Source: Megascapheus bottae (lineage: Eukaryota > Chordata > Mammalia > Rodentia > Geomyidae). Taken from it: a stretch of DNA of 64,000 nt. The position numbers and the translations under genes were made by a program. Under the pieces are notes generated by a model. The model had not been told where the DNA came from. It made no database searches and was given only the letters and a program-made list of their open reading frames with translations. The stretch covers positions 1 through 64,000 of the forward strand of contig JANJXV010001746.1 of the NCBI GenBank assembly GCA_024803745.1, in the 5' to 3' direction. Below are positions 43,701 to 58,800 of the stretch, piece by piece; the stretch's first letter is position 1, and each line of letters starts with the position of its first letter.

Positions 43701-45548
43701 TGAATTCACACACCTCCTTTCTGTGACTTCACACACCTCCATTCTGACTTCACACACCTCCATTCTATGACTTCCACACCTCCATTCTGTGACTTCACAC
43801 ACCACCATTCTTTGACTTCACACACTTCCATTGTGACCTCACACACCTCCAATCTATGAGTTCACACACCTCCATTCTGACTTCACACACCTCCATTCTA
43901 TGACTTCACACACCTCCATTCAGTGACTTCACACACCTCCATTCTATGACTTCACACACCTACATTGTGACTTCACACACCTCCATTGTATGAGTTCACA
44001 GACCTCCATTCTGACTTCACACACCTACATTCTATGCCTTCACACACCTCCATTCTCTGACTTCACACACCTCCAATCTGTGACTTCACACACCTCCATT
44101 CTGTGACTTCACACACCTCCATTCTATGACCTCACACACCTCCATTCTATGATTTCACACATCTCCATTCTATGACTTCACACATCCATTTTGATTTCAC
44201 ACACCTCCAATATATGACTTCAAACACCTCAATTCTGTTACTTCACACACCTCCATTCCATGACTTCATACCCTTCCATTCTGTGAGTTCACACAACTCC
44301 AGTCTATGACTTCACACACCTCCATTCTATGACCTCACATACCTCCATTCTATGACTTCACACACCTGCATACTCCGACTTCACACCGCTCCAATTTGAC
44401 TTCCCATACCTCCATTCTATGACTTCAGAAACCTCCTTTCTGTGACTTCAAACACCTCCATTCTGTGACTGCACACAACTGCATTCTATGATTTCACACT
44501 CCTCCATTCTATGACTTCACACACCTCCATTTTATGACATCACACACCTCCATTTTGACTTCACACACCTCCATTATGTGCCTTCACACACCTCCCTTCG
44601 GTGACTTCACACTCCTCCATTTTATGACTTCACACATCTACATTCTATGACTTCACACACCTTCAATCTATGACTTCAAACACTTCCATTCTATGATTTC
44701 ACATACCACCATTCTATGAATTCACATACCTCCATTCTGTGACTTCACACACCTCCATTCTGAGTTCACACACCTCCATTCTGTGACTTAACAGACCTCC
44801 ATTCTGACTTCACACACCTTCATTTCATGACTTCGCACACCTCCATTCTATGACTTATCACATCCACCATTCTGTGACTTCACACACCTCCATTCTGAGT
44901 TGACAAACCTCCATTCTGTGACTTCACAAACTTCTATTGTATGACATCACACACCTCCAGTGTGACTTCACACACCTCTATTCTATGAGTTCAACACCTC
45001 CGTTCTGACTTCATACATCTCCATTCTATGACTTCACACACCTCCATTCTGACTTCACACAGCTCCATTTTGTGACTTCACAAAACTCCATTCTATGATT
45101 TCACACACCTCCATCTATGACTTCACACACCTCCATTCTTACTTCAGAAACTCCTATTCTGTGACTTCACACACCCCCATTGTGACTTCACACACCTCCA
45201 TTGTATGACTTCACACACCACCATTCTGTGACTTCACACACCTCCATTCTATGACTTCACACACTACCATTGTGACGTCACACAACTCCATTCTATGAGT
45301 TCACACACCTCCATTCTATGACTTGACACACCTCCATTCTGACTTCACACACCTCTGTTCTTTGACTTCGCACACCTCCATTCTGACTTCATACACCTCC
45401 TTTCTATGACTTCACAGACATCGAATCTGTGATTTCACTCACCTCCACTCTATGACTTCACACTTCTCCATTCTATGACTTCCCACACCTCCTTTCTATG
45501 ACTTCACCGACCTCCATTCTATGACTTCACATTTCCATTCTGACGTCA
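37738..45548. promoter_or_regulatory. Five perfect TGACGTCA palindromes in block III and mosaic zone
   Basis: Exact sites start at 37738, 40975, 41243, 45273 and 45541, at positions homologous to sites in block II. I found none after 45.6 kb; the nearest is GGACGTCAC at about 62,708, which breaks the palindrome. Function is unproven. Confidence 0.3.
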
Positions 45549-46949
45549 CACACCTCCATTCTGTGACTTCACACACCATCATTCTGTGACTTCACACACC
45601 CCATTCTATGGCTTCACCGACCTCCATTCTATGACTTCACACATCTCCATTCTATGACTTCACACACCTCCATTCTGTGACTTCACACACGAACATTCTG
45701 TGACTTCACACACCACAAATTTGTGACTTCACACTCGTCCATTCTGACTTCACACACCTCCATTGGTGACTTCACACACCTCCATTCTATGACTTCACAC
45801 ACCTCCATTCTGTGACTTCACACACCTCCATTCTGAGTTCTCACACCTCCATTCTGTGACTTCACACACCTCCATTCTGTGACTTCACACACCTCCATTT
45901 TACATCACGCACCTCCATTCTGTGACTTCACACACCTCCATTCTGTGCATTCATACACCTCCATTCTATGACTTCATACGCCTCCATTCTATGACTTCAT
46001 ACACCACTATTCTATGACTTCACACACCTCCATTCTGTGACTCCACAAATATCCATTCTGACTTCACACACCTCCATTCTATGACTTCACACACCTCAAT
46101 TCTATGACTTCACACATCTCCTTTCTGTAACTTCACACACTTCCAATGTTTGACTTCACAAACCTCCATTCCATGACTTCACACACCCCCATTCTATAAC
46201 TTCACACACCTACATTCTGTGACTTCACACAACTCCATTTTGACTTCACACACTTCCATTCTGTGACTTCACACACCTCCATTCTATGACTTCACACACC
46301 TCAAATCTATGACTTCACACATCTCCATTCTCTGACTTTACACTCCTCCATTCTGTGACTTCACACACCTCCATTCTGAGTTGACACACCTCCATTCTGT
46401 GACTTCTCAAACCTCTATTGTATGACTTCACACACTTCCATTCTGAATTCACACACCTCCTTTCTGTGACTTCACACACCTCCATTCTGACTTCACACAC
46501 CTCCATTCTATGACTTCCACACCTCCATTCTGTGACTTCACACACCACCATTCTTTGACTTCACACACTTCCATTGTGACCTCACTCACCTCCAATCTAT
46601 GAGTTCACACACATCCATTCTATGACTTCACACACCTCCATTGTGATTTCACACACCTCCATTCTATGAGTTCACACACCTCCATTTTGACTTCACACAC
46701 CTCCATTCTGTGACTTCACACACCTCCATTCCGTGACTTCACACTCCTCCTTTCGATGACTTCACACACCTCCATTCTTTGACTTCACACACCTCCGTTT
46801 GACTTCATACACCTCCATTCTGTGACTTCACACACCTCCATATTGTGACTTCACACACCTCCATTCTGTGACTTCACACACCTCCATTTTACATCACGCA
46901 CTTCCATTCTGTGACTTCACACACCTACATTCTGTGACTTCACAGACCT
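43301..46949. repeat. Mosaic zone of block II/III-type pieces
   Basis: The zone starts at a junction after GTGACAGCACACA. Pieces resembling 26.4-27.4 kb are joined with internal deletions, then from about 44,170 the order of 24.7-26.8 kb is followed at a constant offset of 19,477 bp (landmarks 44,374, 44,851, 45,273 and 45,541). A stretch at 43,000-43,300 recurs at 44,170-44,470 (offset 1,170 bp), and a stretch around 43,572-43,808 recurs at 46,315-46,551 (offset 2,743 bp). Landmark order is conserved within pieces but broken between them, which indicates repeated unequal exchange. Confidence 0.7.
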
Positions 46950-49900
46950 CCATTGTTTGACTTCACACAACTACGTTGTTGGACTTCACACACCTCCATT
47001 CCATGACTTCACATACCTCCATTCTATGAGTTCACACACCTCCATTCTATGAGTTCACACACCTCGATTTTGACTTCACACACCTCCATTCTATGACTTT
47101 ACACACCGTCATTCTTATTTCAGAAACATCCATTCTATGACTTCACACACCTCTTTCTATGACATCACAAGCCTCTCTTCTGTGACTTCACACACCTGCA
47201 TTATGAGTTCACACACCTCAATTCTGTGACTTCACACACCTCCATTCTGTGACTTCACACACTTCCATTCTATGACTTCACACACCTCCATTTTATGACT
47301 TCACACACCTACATTGTGACTCTACACACCGCCAATCTTTGAGTTCACACACCTGTATTGTGACTTCACACACCTCCATTCTGTGACTTCACACACATCC
47401 ATTCTGAGTTCACACACCTCCATTCTGACTTCACACACCTCTACTGTGACTTCACACACCTCCATTCTATGACTTCACACACCTCCATTCTGACTTCACA
47501 CACCTCCATTCTGTGACTTCACACACCTCCATTCTTTGACTTCACACACCTCCATTCAGTGACTTCACACACCTCCATTCTATGACTTCACACACCTACA
47601 TTGTGACTTCACACACCTCCATTCTATGAGTTCACAGACCTCCATTCTGACTTCACACACCTACATTCTATGCCTTCACACACCTCCATTCTGACTTCAC
47701 ACACCTCATTCTATGACTTCGCACACCTCCATTCTGACTTCACACACCTCCATTCTGTGACTTCACACACCTCCATTCCGTGACTTCACACACCTCCATT
47801 CGATGACTTCACACACCTCCATTCTTTGACTTCACACACCTCCGTTTTGACTTCTCACACCTCCATTCTGTGACTTCACACACCTCCATTCTGTGACTTC
47901 ACACACCTCCATTCTGTGACTTCACAGACCTCCATTGTTTGACTTCACACAACTACGTTGTCGGACTTCACACACCTCCATTCCATCACTTCTCACACCT
48001 CCATTCTATGAGTTCACACACCTCCATTCTATGAGTTCACACACCTTGATTTTGACTTCACACACCTTCATTCTATGACTTTACACACCGTCATTCTTAT
48101 TTCAGAGACATCCGTTCTATGACTTCACACACCTCCTTTCTATGACATCACAAGCCTCTCTTCTGTGACTTCAAACACCTGCATTCTAAGTTCACACACC
48201 TCAATTCTGTGACTTCACACACCTCCATTCTGTGACTTCACACACCTCCATTCTATGACTTCACACACCTCCATTCTATGACTTCACACACCTACATTGT
48301 GACTCTACACACCGCCAATCTATGAGTTCACACACCTGTATTGTGACTTCACACACCTCCATTCTGTGACTTCACACACCTCCATTCTGAGTTCACACAC
48401 CTCCATTCTGACTTCACACACCTCTACTGTGACTTCACACACCTCCATTCTATGAGTTCACACACCTCCATTCTGACTTCACACACCTCCATCCTGTGAC
48501 TTCACACACCTCCATTCTTTGACTTCACACACCTCCATTCAGTGACTTCACACACCTCCATTCTGTGACTTCACACACCTACATTGTGACATCACACACC
48601 TCCATTCTATGAGTTCACAGACCTCCATTCTGACTTCACACACCTAGATTCTATGCCTTCACACACCTCCATTCTGACTTCACACACCTCATTATATGAC
48701 TTCGCACACCTCCATTCTGACTTCACACACCTCCATTCTGTGACTTCACACACCTCCATTCCGTGACTTCACACACCTCCATTCGATGACTTCACACACC
48801 TCCATTCTTTGATTTCACACACCTCCATTTTGACTTCACACACTTCCATTCTGTGACTTCACACATCTACATTTTGACATCACACACTTCCATTCTGTGA
48901 CTTCACACACCTCCATTTTGTGACTTCACACACCTCCATTGTTTGACTTCACACACCTCCATTCATGGACTTCACACACCTCCATTCCATGACTTCACAC
49001 ACCTCCATTCTATGAGTTCACACATCTCCATTCTATTAGTTCACACACCTCAATTTGGACTTCACACACCTCCATTCTATGACTTCACACACCTTCATTC
49101 TTACTTCAGAAACATCCATTCAATGACTTCACACACCTCCCTTCTATGACATCACAAACCTCCATTCTGTGACTTCACACACCTCCATTCTGAGTTCACA
49201 CACCTCCATTCTGTGACTTCACACACCTCCATTCTGAGTTCACACACCTCCATTCTGTGACTTCACACACCTCCATTCTGACTTCACCCAGCTCCATTCT
49301 ATGACTTCTCACACCTCCATTCTGTGACTTCACACACCTCCATTCTATGACTTCACACACCTCCATTATATGACTTCACACACCTCCATTCTGAATTCAC
49401 ACACCTGCATTCTGTGACTTTACACACCTCCATTCTGACTTCACACACCTCCATTCTATGACTTCCACACCTCCATTCTGTGACTTCACACACCACCATT
49501 CTTTGACTTCGCACACCTCCATTGTGATTTCACACACCTCCAATCTATGAGTTCACACACCTCCATTCTGACTTCACACACCTCCATTCTATGACTTCAC
49601 ACACCTCCATTCTGACTTCACACACCTCCATTCTCTGACTTCACACACCTCCAATCTGTGACTTCACACACCTCCATTCTGTGACTTCACACACCTCCAT
49701 TCTATGACCTCACACACCTCCATTCTATGATTTCACACAACTCCATTCTATGACTTCACACATCCATTTTGATTTCACACACCTCCAATATATGACTTCA
49801 AACACCTCAACTCTGTTACTTCACACACCTCCATTCTATGACTTCATACCCTTCCATTCTGTGAGTTCACACAACTCCAGTCTATGACTTCACACACCTC

Positions 49901-50827
49901 CATTCTATGACCTCACATACCTCCATTCTATGACTTCACACACCTGCATACTCCGACTTCACACCGCTCCAATTTGACTTCCCATACCTCCATTCTATGA
50001 CTTCAGAAACCTCCTTTCTGTGACTTCAAACACCTCCATTCTGTGACTGCACACAACTGAATTCTATGATTTCACACTCCTCCATTCTATGACTTCACAC
50101 ACCTCCATTTTATGACATCACACACCTCCATTTTGACTTCACACACCTCTATTCTTTGACTTCACACACCTCCATTCCATGACTTCACATACCTCCATTC
50201 TATGAGTTCACACACCTCCATTCTATGACTTCACAAACCTCCATTCTGTGAATTCACACACCTCCATTCGGTGACTTCACACAACTACATTCTGAGTTCA
50301 CACACCTCCATTCTGTGACTTCACACACCTACATTCGGTGACTTCACACACATCCATTCTGTGACTTCACACACCTCCATTGTGACATCACACACTTCCA
50401 TTATGTGACATCACACACCTCCATTCTGTGACTTCACACACCTCCATTTTTTGACTTCACACAACTCCATTCTTGGACTTCACACAAATCCATTCCATGA
50501 CTTCACACACCTCCATTCTATGAGTTCACACATCTCCATTCTAAGAGTTCACACACCTTCGTTTGGACTTCACACACCTCCATTCTATGACTTCACACAC
50601 CTTCATTCTTACTTCAGAAACATCCACTCTATGACTTCACACACCTACTTCTATGGCATTACAAACCTCGGTTCTGTGACTTCACACACCTCCATTCTAT
50701 GACTTCACAAACCTCCATTCTGTGACTTCACACACCTACATTCTGAGTTCACACACCTCCATTCTGTGACTTCACACACCTCCATATTGTGACTTCACAC
50801 ACATCCATTCTGTGACTTCACACACCT
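46950..50827. repeat. 3,878-bp higher-order repeat, copy 1
   Basis: From about 46,950 the sequence repeats at a constant offset of 3,878 bp until 50,762/54,640: CTACGTTGTTGG (46,971 and 50,849), a CTCTACACACCGCC stretch, TCCGACTTCACACC (49,952 and 53,830) and the TTCGTTTGGAC variant (50,550 and 54,428). I noticed about a dozen substitutions and no net indel, for example GTTGTCGG against GTTGTTGG, CATTCATGG against CATTCTTGG, and TCTATTAGTTC against TCTATGAGTTC. It contains two ~982-bp sub-repeats. Confidence 0.85.
46981..48966. repeat. Two ~1-kb sub-repeats marked by CTACGTTGTTGG
   Basis: CTACGTTGTTGGAC (ends 46,982) recurs as CTACGTTGTCGGAC 982 bp later (47,963-47,964), each followed by the CTTATTTCAGA variant, a CAAGCCTCTC variant and CTCTACACACCGCC. 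The same ~982-bp spacing occurs at 50,851/51,833 and near 56,263/57,245. A third, diverged member begins near 48,960 with CATGGACTTC. This level lies between the basic unit and the 3,878-bp repeat. Confidence 0.78.
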
Positions 50828-53800
50828 CCATTGTTTGACTTCACACAACTACGTTGTTGGACTTCACACACCTCCATTCCATGACTTCACATACCTCCAT
50901 TCTATGAGTTCACACACCTCCATTCTATGAGTTCACACACCTCGATTTTGACTTCACACACCTCCATTCTATGACTTTACACACCGTCATTCTTATTTCA
51001 GAAACATCCATTTTATGACTTCACACACCTCTTTCTATGACATCACAAGCCTCTCTTCTGTGACTTCACACACCTGCATTATGAGTTCACACACCTCAAT
51101 TCTGTGACTTCACACACCTCCATTCTGTGACTTCACACACTTCCATTCTATGACTTCACACACCTCCATTTTATGACTTCACACACCTACATTGTGACTC
51201 TACACACCGCCAATCTATGAGTTCACACACCTGTATTGTGACTTCACACACCTCCATTCTGTGACTTCACACACATCCATTCTGAGTTCACACACCTCCA
51301 TTCTGACTTCACACACCTCTACTGTGACTTCACACACCTCCATTCTATGACTTCACACACCTCCATTCTGACTTCACACACCTCCATTCTGTGACTTCAC
51401 ACACCTCCATTCTTTGACTTCACACACCTCCATTCAGTGACTTCACACACCTCCATTCTATGACTTCACACACCTACATTGTGACTTCACACACCTCCAT
51501 TCTATGAGTTCACAGACCTCCATTCTGACTTCACACACCTGCATTCTATGCCTTCACACACCTCCATTCTGACTTCACACACCTCATTCTATGACTTCGC
51601 ACACCTCCATTCTGACTTCACACACCTCCATTCTGTGACTTCACACACCTCCATTCCGTGACTTCACACACCTCCATTCGATGACTTCACACACCTCCAT
51701 TCTTTGACTTCACACACCTCCGTTTTGACTTCTCACACCTCCATTCTGTGACTTCACACACCTCCATTCTGTGACTTCACACACCTCCATTCTGTGACTT
51801 CACAGACCTCCATTGTTTGACTTCACACAACTACGTTGTTGGACTTCACACACCTCCATTCCATCACTTCTCACACCTCCATTCTATGAGTTCACACACC
51901 TCCATTCTATGAGTTCACACACCTCGATTTTGACTTCACACACCTTCATTCTATGACTTTACACACCGTCATTCTTATTTCAGAGACATCCGTTCTATGA
52001 CTTCACACACCTCCTTTCTATGACATCACAAGCCTCTCTTCTGTGACTTCAAACACCTGCATTCTAAGTTCACACACCTCAATTCTGTGACTTCACACAC
52101 CTCCATTCTGTGACTTCACACACCTCCATTCTATGACTTCACACACCTCCATTCTATGACTTCACACACCTACATTGTGACTCTACACACCGCCAATCTA
52201 TGAGTTCACACACCTGTATTGTGACTTCACACACCTCCATTCTGTGACTTCACACACCTCCATTCTGAGTTCACACACCTCCATTCTGACTTCACACACC
52301 TCTACTGTGACTTCACACACCTCCATTCTATGAGTTCACACACCTCCATTCTGACTTCACACACTTCCATCCTGTGACTTCACACACCTCCATTCTTTGA
52401 CTTCACACACCTCCATTCAGTGACTTTACACACCTCCATTCTGTGACTTCACACACCTACATTGTGACATCACACACCTCCATTCTATGAGTTCACAGAC
52501 CTCCATTCTGACTTCACACACCTAGATTCTATGCCTTCACACACCTCCATTCTGACTTCACACACCTCATTATATGACTTCGCACACCTCCATTCTGACT
52601 TCACACACCTCCATTCTGTGACTTCACACACCTCCATTCCGTGACTTCACACACCTCCATTCGATGACTTCACACACCTCCATTCTTTGACTTCACACAC
52701 CTCCATTTTGACTTCACACACTTCCATTCTGTGACTTCACACATCTACATTTTGACATCACACACTTCCATTCTGTGACTTCACACACCTCCATTTTGTG
52801 ACTTCACACACCTCCATTGTTTGACTTCACACACCTCCATTCTTGGACTTCACACACCTCCATTCCATGACTTCACACACCTCCATTCTATGAGTTCACA
52901 CATCTCCATTCTATGAGTTCACACACCTCAATTTGGACTTCACACACCTCCATTCTATGACTTCACACACCTTCATTCTTACTTCAGAAACATCCATTCA
53001 ATGACTTCACACACCTCCCTTCTATGACATCACAAACCTCCATTCTGTGACTTCACACACCTCCATTCTGAGTTCACACACCTCCATTCTGTGACTTCAC
53101 ACACCTCCATTCTGAGTTCACACACCTCCATTCTGTGACTTCACACACCTCCATTCTGACTTCACCCAGCTCCATTCTATGACTTCTCACACCTCCATTC
53201 TGTGACTTCACACACCTCCATTCTATGACTTCACACACCTCCATTATATGACTTCACACACCTCCATTCTGAATTCACACACCTGCATTCTGTGACTTTA
53301 CACACCTCCATTCTGACTTCACACACCTCCATTCTATGACTTCCACACCTCCATTCTGTGACTTCACACACCACCATTCTTTGACTTCGCACACCTCCAT
53401 TGTGATTTCACACACCTCCAATCTATGAGTTCACACACCTCCATTCTGACTTCACACACCTCCATTCTATGACTTCACACACCTCCATTCTGACTTCACA
53501 CACCTCCATTCTCTGACTTCACACACCTCCAATCTGTGACTTCACACACCTCCATTCTGTGACTTCACACACCTCCATTCTATGACCTCACACACCTCCA
53601 TTCTATGATTTCACACAACTCCATTCTATGACTTCACACATCCATTTTGATTTCACACACCTCCAATATATGACTTCAAACACCTCAATTCTGTTACTTC
53701 ACACACCTCCATTCTATGACTTCATACCCTTCCATTCTGTGAGTTCACACAACTCCAGTCTATGACTTCACACACCTCCATTCTATGACCTCACATACCT

Positions 53801-55823
53801 CCATTCTATGACTTCACACACCTGCATACTCCGACTTCACACCGCTCCAATTTGACTTCCCATACCTCCATTCTATGACTTCAGAAACCTCCTTTCTGTG
53901 ACTTCAAACACCTCCATTCTGTGACTGCACACAACTGAATTCTATGATTTCACACTCCTCCATTCTATGACTTCACACACCTCCATTTTATGACATCACA
54001 CACCTCCATTTTGACTTCACACACCTCTATTCTTTGACTTCACACACCTCCATTCCATGACTTCACATACCTCCATTCTATGAGTTCACACACCTCCATT
54101 CTATGACTTCACAAACCTCCATTCTGTGAATTCACACACCTCCATTCGGTGACTTCACACAACTACATTCTGAGTTCACACACCTCCATTCTGTGACTTC
54201 ACACACCTACATTCGGTGACTTCACACACATCCATTCTGTGACTTCACACACCTCCATTGTGACATCACACACTTCCATTATGTGACTTCACACACCTCC
54301 ATTCTGTGACTTCACACACCTCCATTTTTTGACTTCACACAACTCCATTCTTGGACTTCACACACCTCCATTCCATGACTTCACACACCTCCATTCTATG
54401 AGTTCACACATCTCCATTCTAAGAGTTCACACACCTTCGTTTGGACTTCACACACCTCCATTCTATGACTTCACACACCTTCATTCTTACTTCAGAAACA
54501 TCCACTCTATGACTTCACACACCTACTTCTATGGCATTACAAACCTCGGTTCTGTGACTTCACACACCTCCATTCTATGACTTCACAAACCTCCATTCTG
54601 TGACTTCACACACCTACATTCTGAGTTCACACACCTCCATTCGGTGACTTCACACACCTACATTCGGTGACTTCACACACATCCATTCTGTGACTTCACA
54701 CACCTCCATTGTGACATCACACACTTCCATTATGTGACTTCACACACCTCCATTCTGTGACTTCACACACCTCCATTGTTTGACTTCACACAACTCCATT
54801 CTTGGACTTCACACACCTCCATTCCATGACTTCACACACCTCCATTCTATGACTTCACTCACCTCCATTCTGTGACTTCACCCACCTACATTTGTGACTT
54901 CACACACCACCATTTTGCGTTCACACACCTCCATTCTGTGACTTCACACACCTCCATTCTGTGACTTCGCACACCTCCATTTTGACTTCACACACTTCCA
55001 TTCTCTGACTTCACACACCTCCATTCTATGACTTCGCACACCTCCATTCTGACTTCACACACCTCCATTCTGTGACTTCACACACCTCCATTCTGTGACT
55101 TCACACAACTCCATTCGATGACTTCACACACCTCCATTTTGACTTCACACACTTCCCTTCTGTGACTTCACACACCTCCATTCTGTGACTTCACACACCT
55201 CCATTGTTTGACTTCACACACCTCTATTCATTGACTTCACACACCTCCATTTCATGACTTCACACACCTCCATTCTATGAGTTCACACACCTCCATTCTA
55301 TGAGTTCACACACCACAATTTTGACTTCACACACCTCCATTCTATGACTTCACACACCTCCATTCTATGCCTTCACAAACCTCCATTTTGTGACTTCACA
55401 TATCTCCATTCTGAGTTCACACACCTCCATTCGGTGACTTCACACACCTCCATTCTGACTTCACAAACCTCCATTCTATGACTTCACAAACTTCCATTCT
55501 ATGACTTCACACACCTCCATTCTGTGACTTCACACACATCCATTCTGAGTTCACACACCTCCATTCTGTGACTTCACACACCTCCATTCTGTGACTTCAC
55601 ACACCTCCATTCTATGACTTCACACACATCCATTTTGGCATCACACACTTCCATTCTGTGACTTCACACACCTCCATTCTATGCCTTCCATCACCTCCAT
55701 TGTTTGACTTCACATACCTCCATTCTTGGACTTCACACACTTCCATTCGGTGACTTCACACACCTCCATTCTGATTTCACAAAGCTCCAATCTATGACTT
55801 CACACACTTCAATTCTATGACTT
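50412..55823. repeat. 5,412-bp tandem duplication, copy 1
   Basis: The segment matches 55,824-61,235 at a constant offset of 5,412 bp. The start is placed where GTGACATCACACACC precedes copy 1 but CTATGACTTCACACACC precedes copy 2. It includes most of the second 3,878-bp unit plus about 1.2 kb (54,640-55,823) of block I/III-type sequence (CACCACCATTTTG, GGCATCACAC). A rare CACACAAATCC variant at about 50,486 is kept in the second copy at about 55,898 but is absent at the 3,878-bp paralogue (about 54,364). Confidence 0.88.
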
Positions 55824-58800
55824 CACACACCTCCATTCTGTGACTTCACACACCTCCATTTTTTGACTTCACACAACTCCATTCTTGGACTTCACACAAA
55901 TCCATTCCATGACTTCACACACCTCCATTCTATGAGTTCACACATCTCCATTCTAAGAGTTCACACACCTTCGTTTGGACTTCACACACCTCCATTCTAT
56001 GACTTCACACACCTTCATTCTTACTTCAGAAACATCCACTCTATGACTTCACACACCTACTTCTATGGCATTACAAACCTCGGTTCTGTGACTTCACACA
56101 CCTCCATTCTATGACTTCACAAACCTCCATTCTGTGACTTCACACACCTACATTCTGAGTTCACACACCTCCATTCTGTGACTTCACACACCTCCATATT
56201 GTGACTTCACACACATCCATTCTGTGACTTCACACACCTCCATTGTTTGACTTCACACAACTACGTTGTTGGACTTCACACACCTCCATTCCATGACTTC
56301 ACATACCTCCATTCTATGAGTTCACACACCTCCATTCTATGAGTTCACACACCTCGATTTTGACTTCACACATCTCCATTCTATGACTTTACACACCGTC
56401 ATTCTTATTTCAGAAACATCCATTTTATGACTTCACACACCTCTTTCTATGACATCACAAGCCTCTCTTCTGTGACTTCACACACCTGCATTATGAGTTC
56501 ACACACCTCAATTCTGTGACTTCACACACCTCCATTCTGTGACTTCACACACTTCCATTCTATGACTTCACACACCTCCATTTTATGACTTCACACACCT
56601 ACATTGTGACTCTACACACCGCCAATCTATGAGTTCACACACCTGTATTGTGACTTCACACACCTCCATTCTGTGACTTCACACACATCCATTCTGAGTT
56701 CACACACCTCCATTCTGACTTCACACACCTCTACTGTGACTTCACACACCTCCATTCTATGACTTCACACACCTCCATTCTGACTTCACACACCTCCATT
56801 CTGTGACTTCACACACCTCCATTCTTTGACTTCACACACCTCCATTCAGTGACTTCACACACCTCCATTCTATGACTTCACACACCTACATTGTGACTTC
56901 ACACACCTCCATTCTATGAGTTCACAGACCTCCATTCTGACTTCACACACCTGCATTCTATGCCTTCACACACCTCCATTCTGACTTCACACACCTCATT
57001 CTATGACTTCGCACACCTCCATTCTGACTTCACACACCTCCATTCTGTGACTTCACACACCTCCATTCCGTGACTTCACACACCTCCATTCGATGACTTC
57101 ACACACCTCCATTCTTTGACTTCACACACCTCCGTTTTGACTTCTCACACCTCCATTCTGTGACTTCACACACCTCCATTCTGTGACTTCACACACCTCC
57201 ATTCTGTGACTTCACAGACCTCCATTGTTTGACTTCACACAACTACGTTGTTGGACTTCACACACCTCCATTCCATCACTTCTCACACCTCCATTCTATG
57301 AGTTCACACACCTCCATTCTATGAGTTCACACACCTCGATTTTGACTTCACACACCTTCATTCTATGACTTTACACACCGTCATTCTTATTTCAGAGACA
57401 TCCGTTCTATGACTTCACACACCTCCTTTCTATGACATCACAAGCCTCTCTTCTGTGACTTCAAACACCTGCATTCTAAGTTCACACACCTCAATTCTGT
57501 GACTTCACACACCTCCATTCTGTGACTTCACACACCTCCATTCTATGACTTCACACACCTCCATTCTATGACTTCACACACCTACATTGTGACTCTACAC
57601 ACCGCCAATCTATGAGTTCACACACCTGTATTGTGACTTCACACACCTCCATTCTGTGACTTCACACACCTCCATTCTGAGTTCACACACCTCCATTCTG
57701 ACTTCACACACCTCTACTGTGACTTCACACACCTCCATTCTATGAGTTCACACACCTCCATTCTGACTTCACACACTTCCATCCTGTGACTTCACACACC
57801 TCCATTCTTTGACTTCACACACCTCCATTCAGTGACTTTACACACCTCCATTCTGTGACTTCACACACCTACATTGTGACATCACACACCTCCATTCTAT
57901 GAGTTCACAGACCTCCATTCTGACTTCACACACCTAGATTCTATGCCTTCACACACCTCCATTCTGACTTCACACACCTCATTATATGACTTCGCACACC
58001 TCCATTCTGACTTCACACACCTCCATTCTGTGACTTCACACACCTCCATTCCGTGACTTCACACACCTCCATTCGATGACTTCACACACCTCCATTCTTT
58101 GACTTCACACACCTCCATTTTGACTTCACACACTTCCATTCTGTGACTTCACACATCTACATTTTGACATCACACACTTCCATTCTGTGACTTCACACAC
58201 CTCCATTTTGTGACTTCACACACCTCCATTGTTTGACTTCACACACCTCCATTCTTGGACTTCACACACCTCCATTCCATGACTTCACACACCTCCATTC
58301 TATGAGTTCACACATCTCCATTCTATGAGTTCACACACCTCAATTTGGACTTCACACACCTCCATTCTATGACTTCACACACCTTCATTCTTACTTCAGA
58401 AACATCCATTCAATGACTTCACACACCTCCCTTCTATGACATCACAAACCTCCATTCTGTGACTTCACACACCTCCATTCTGAGTTCACACACCTCCATT
58501 CTGTGACTTCACACACCTCCATTCTGAGTTCACACACCTCCATTCTGTGACTTCACACACCTCCATTCTGACTTCACCCAGCTCCATTCTATGACTTCTC
58601 ACACCTCCATTCTGTGACTTCACACACCTCCATTCTATGACTTCACACACCTCCATTATATGACTTCACACACCTCCATTCTGAATTCACACACCTGCAT
58701 TCTGTGACTTTACACACCTCCATTCTGACTTCACACACCTCCATTCTATGACTTCCACACCTCCATTCTGTGACTTCACACACCACCATTCTTTGACTTC

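Noticed and set aside
46971..46990. CTACGTTGTTGGAC as a CENP-B box
   Set aside because: It does not fit the core TTCGNNNNANNCGGG pattern; only a partial resemblance in the CGTTG part.
50451..50702. Longest open frames, 83 codons, at 50451, 54329, 55863 and 59741
   Set aside because: They are again repeat translation. Four copies reflect the 3,878- and 5,412-bp duplications. A gap of a few units without a stop is enough to explain the length.
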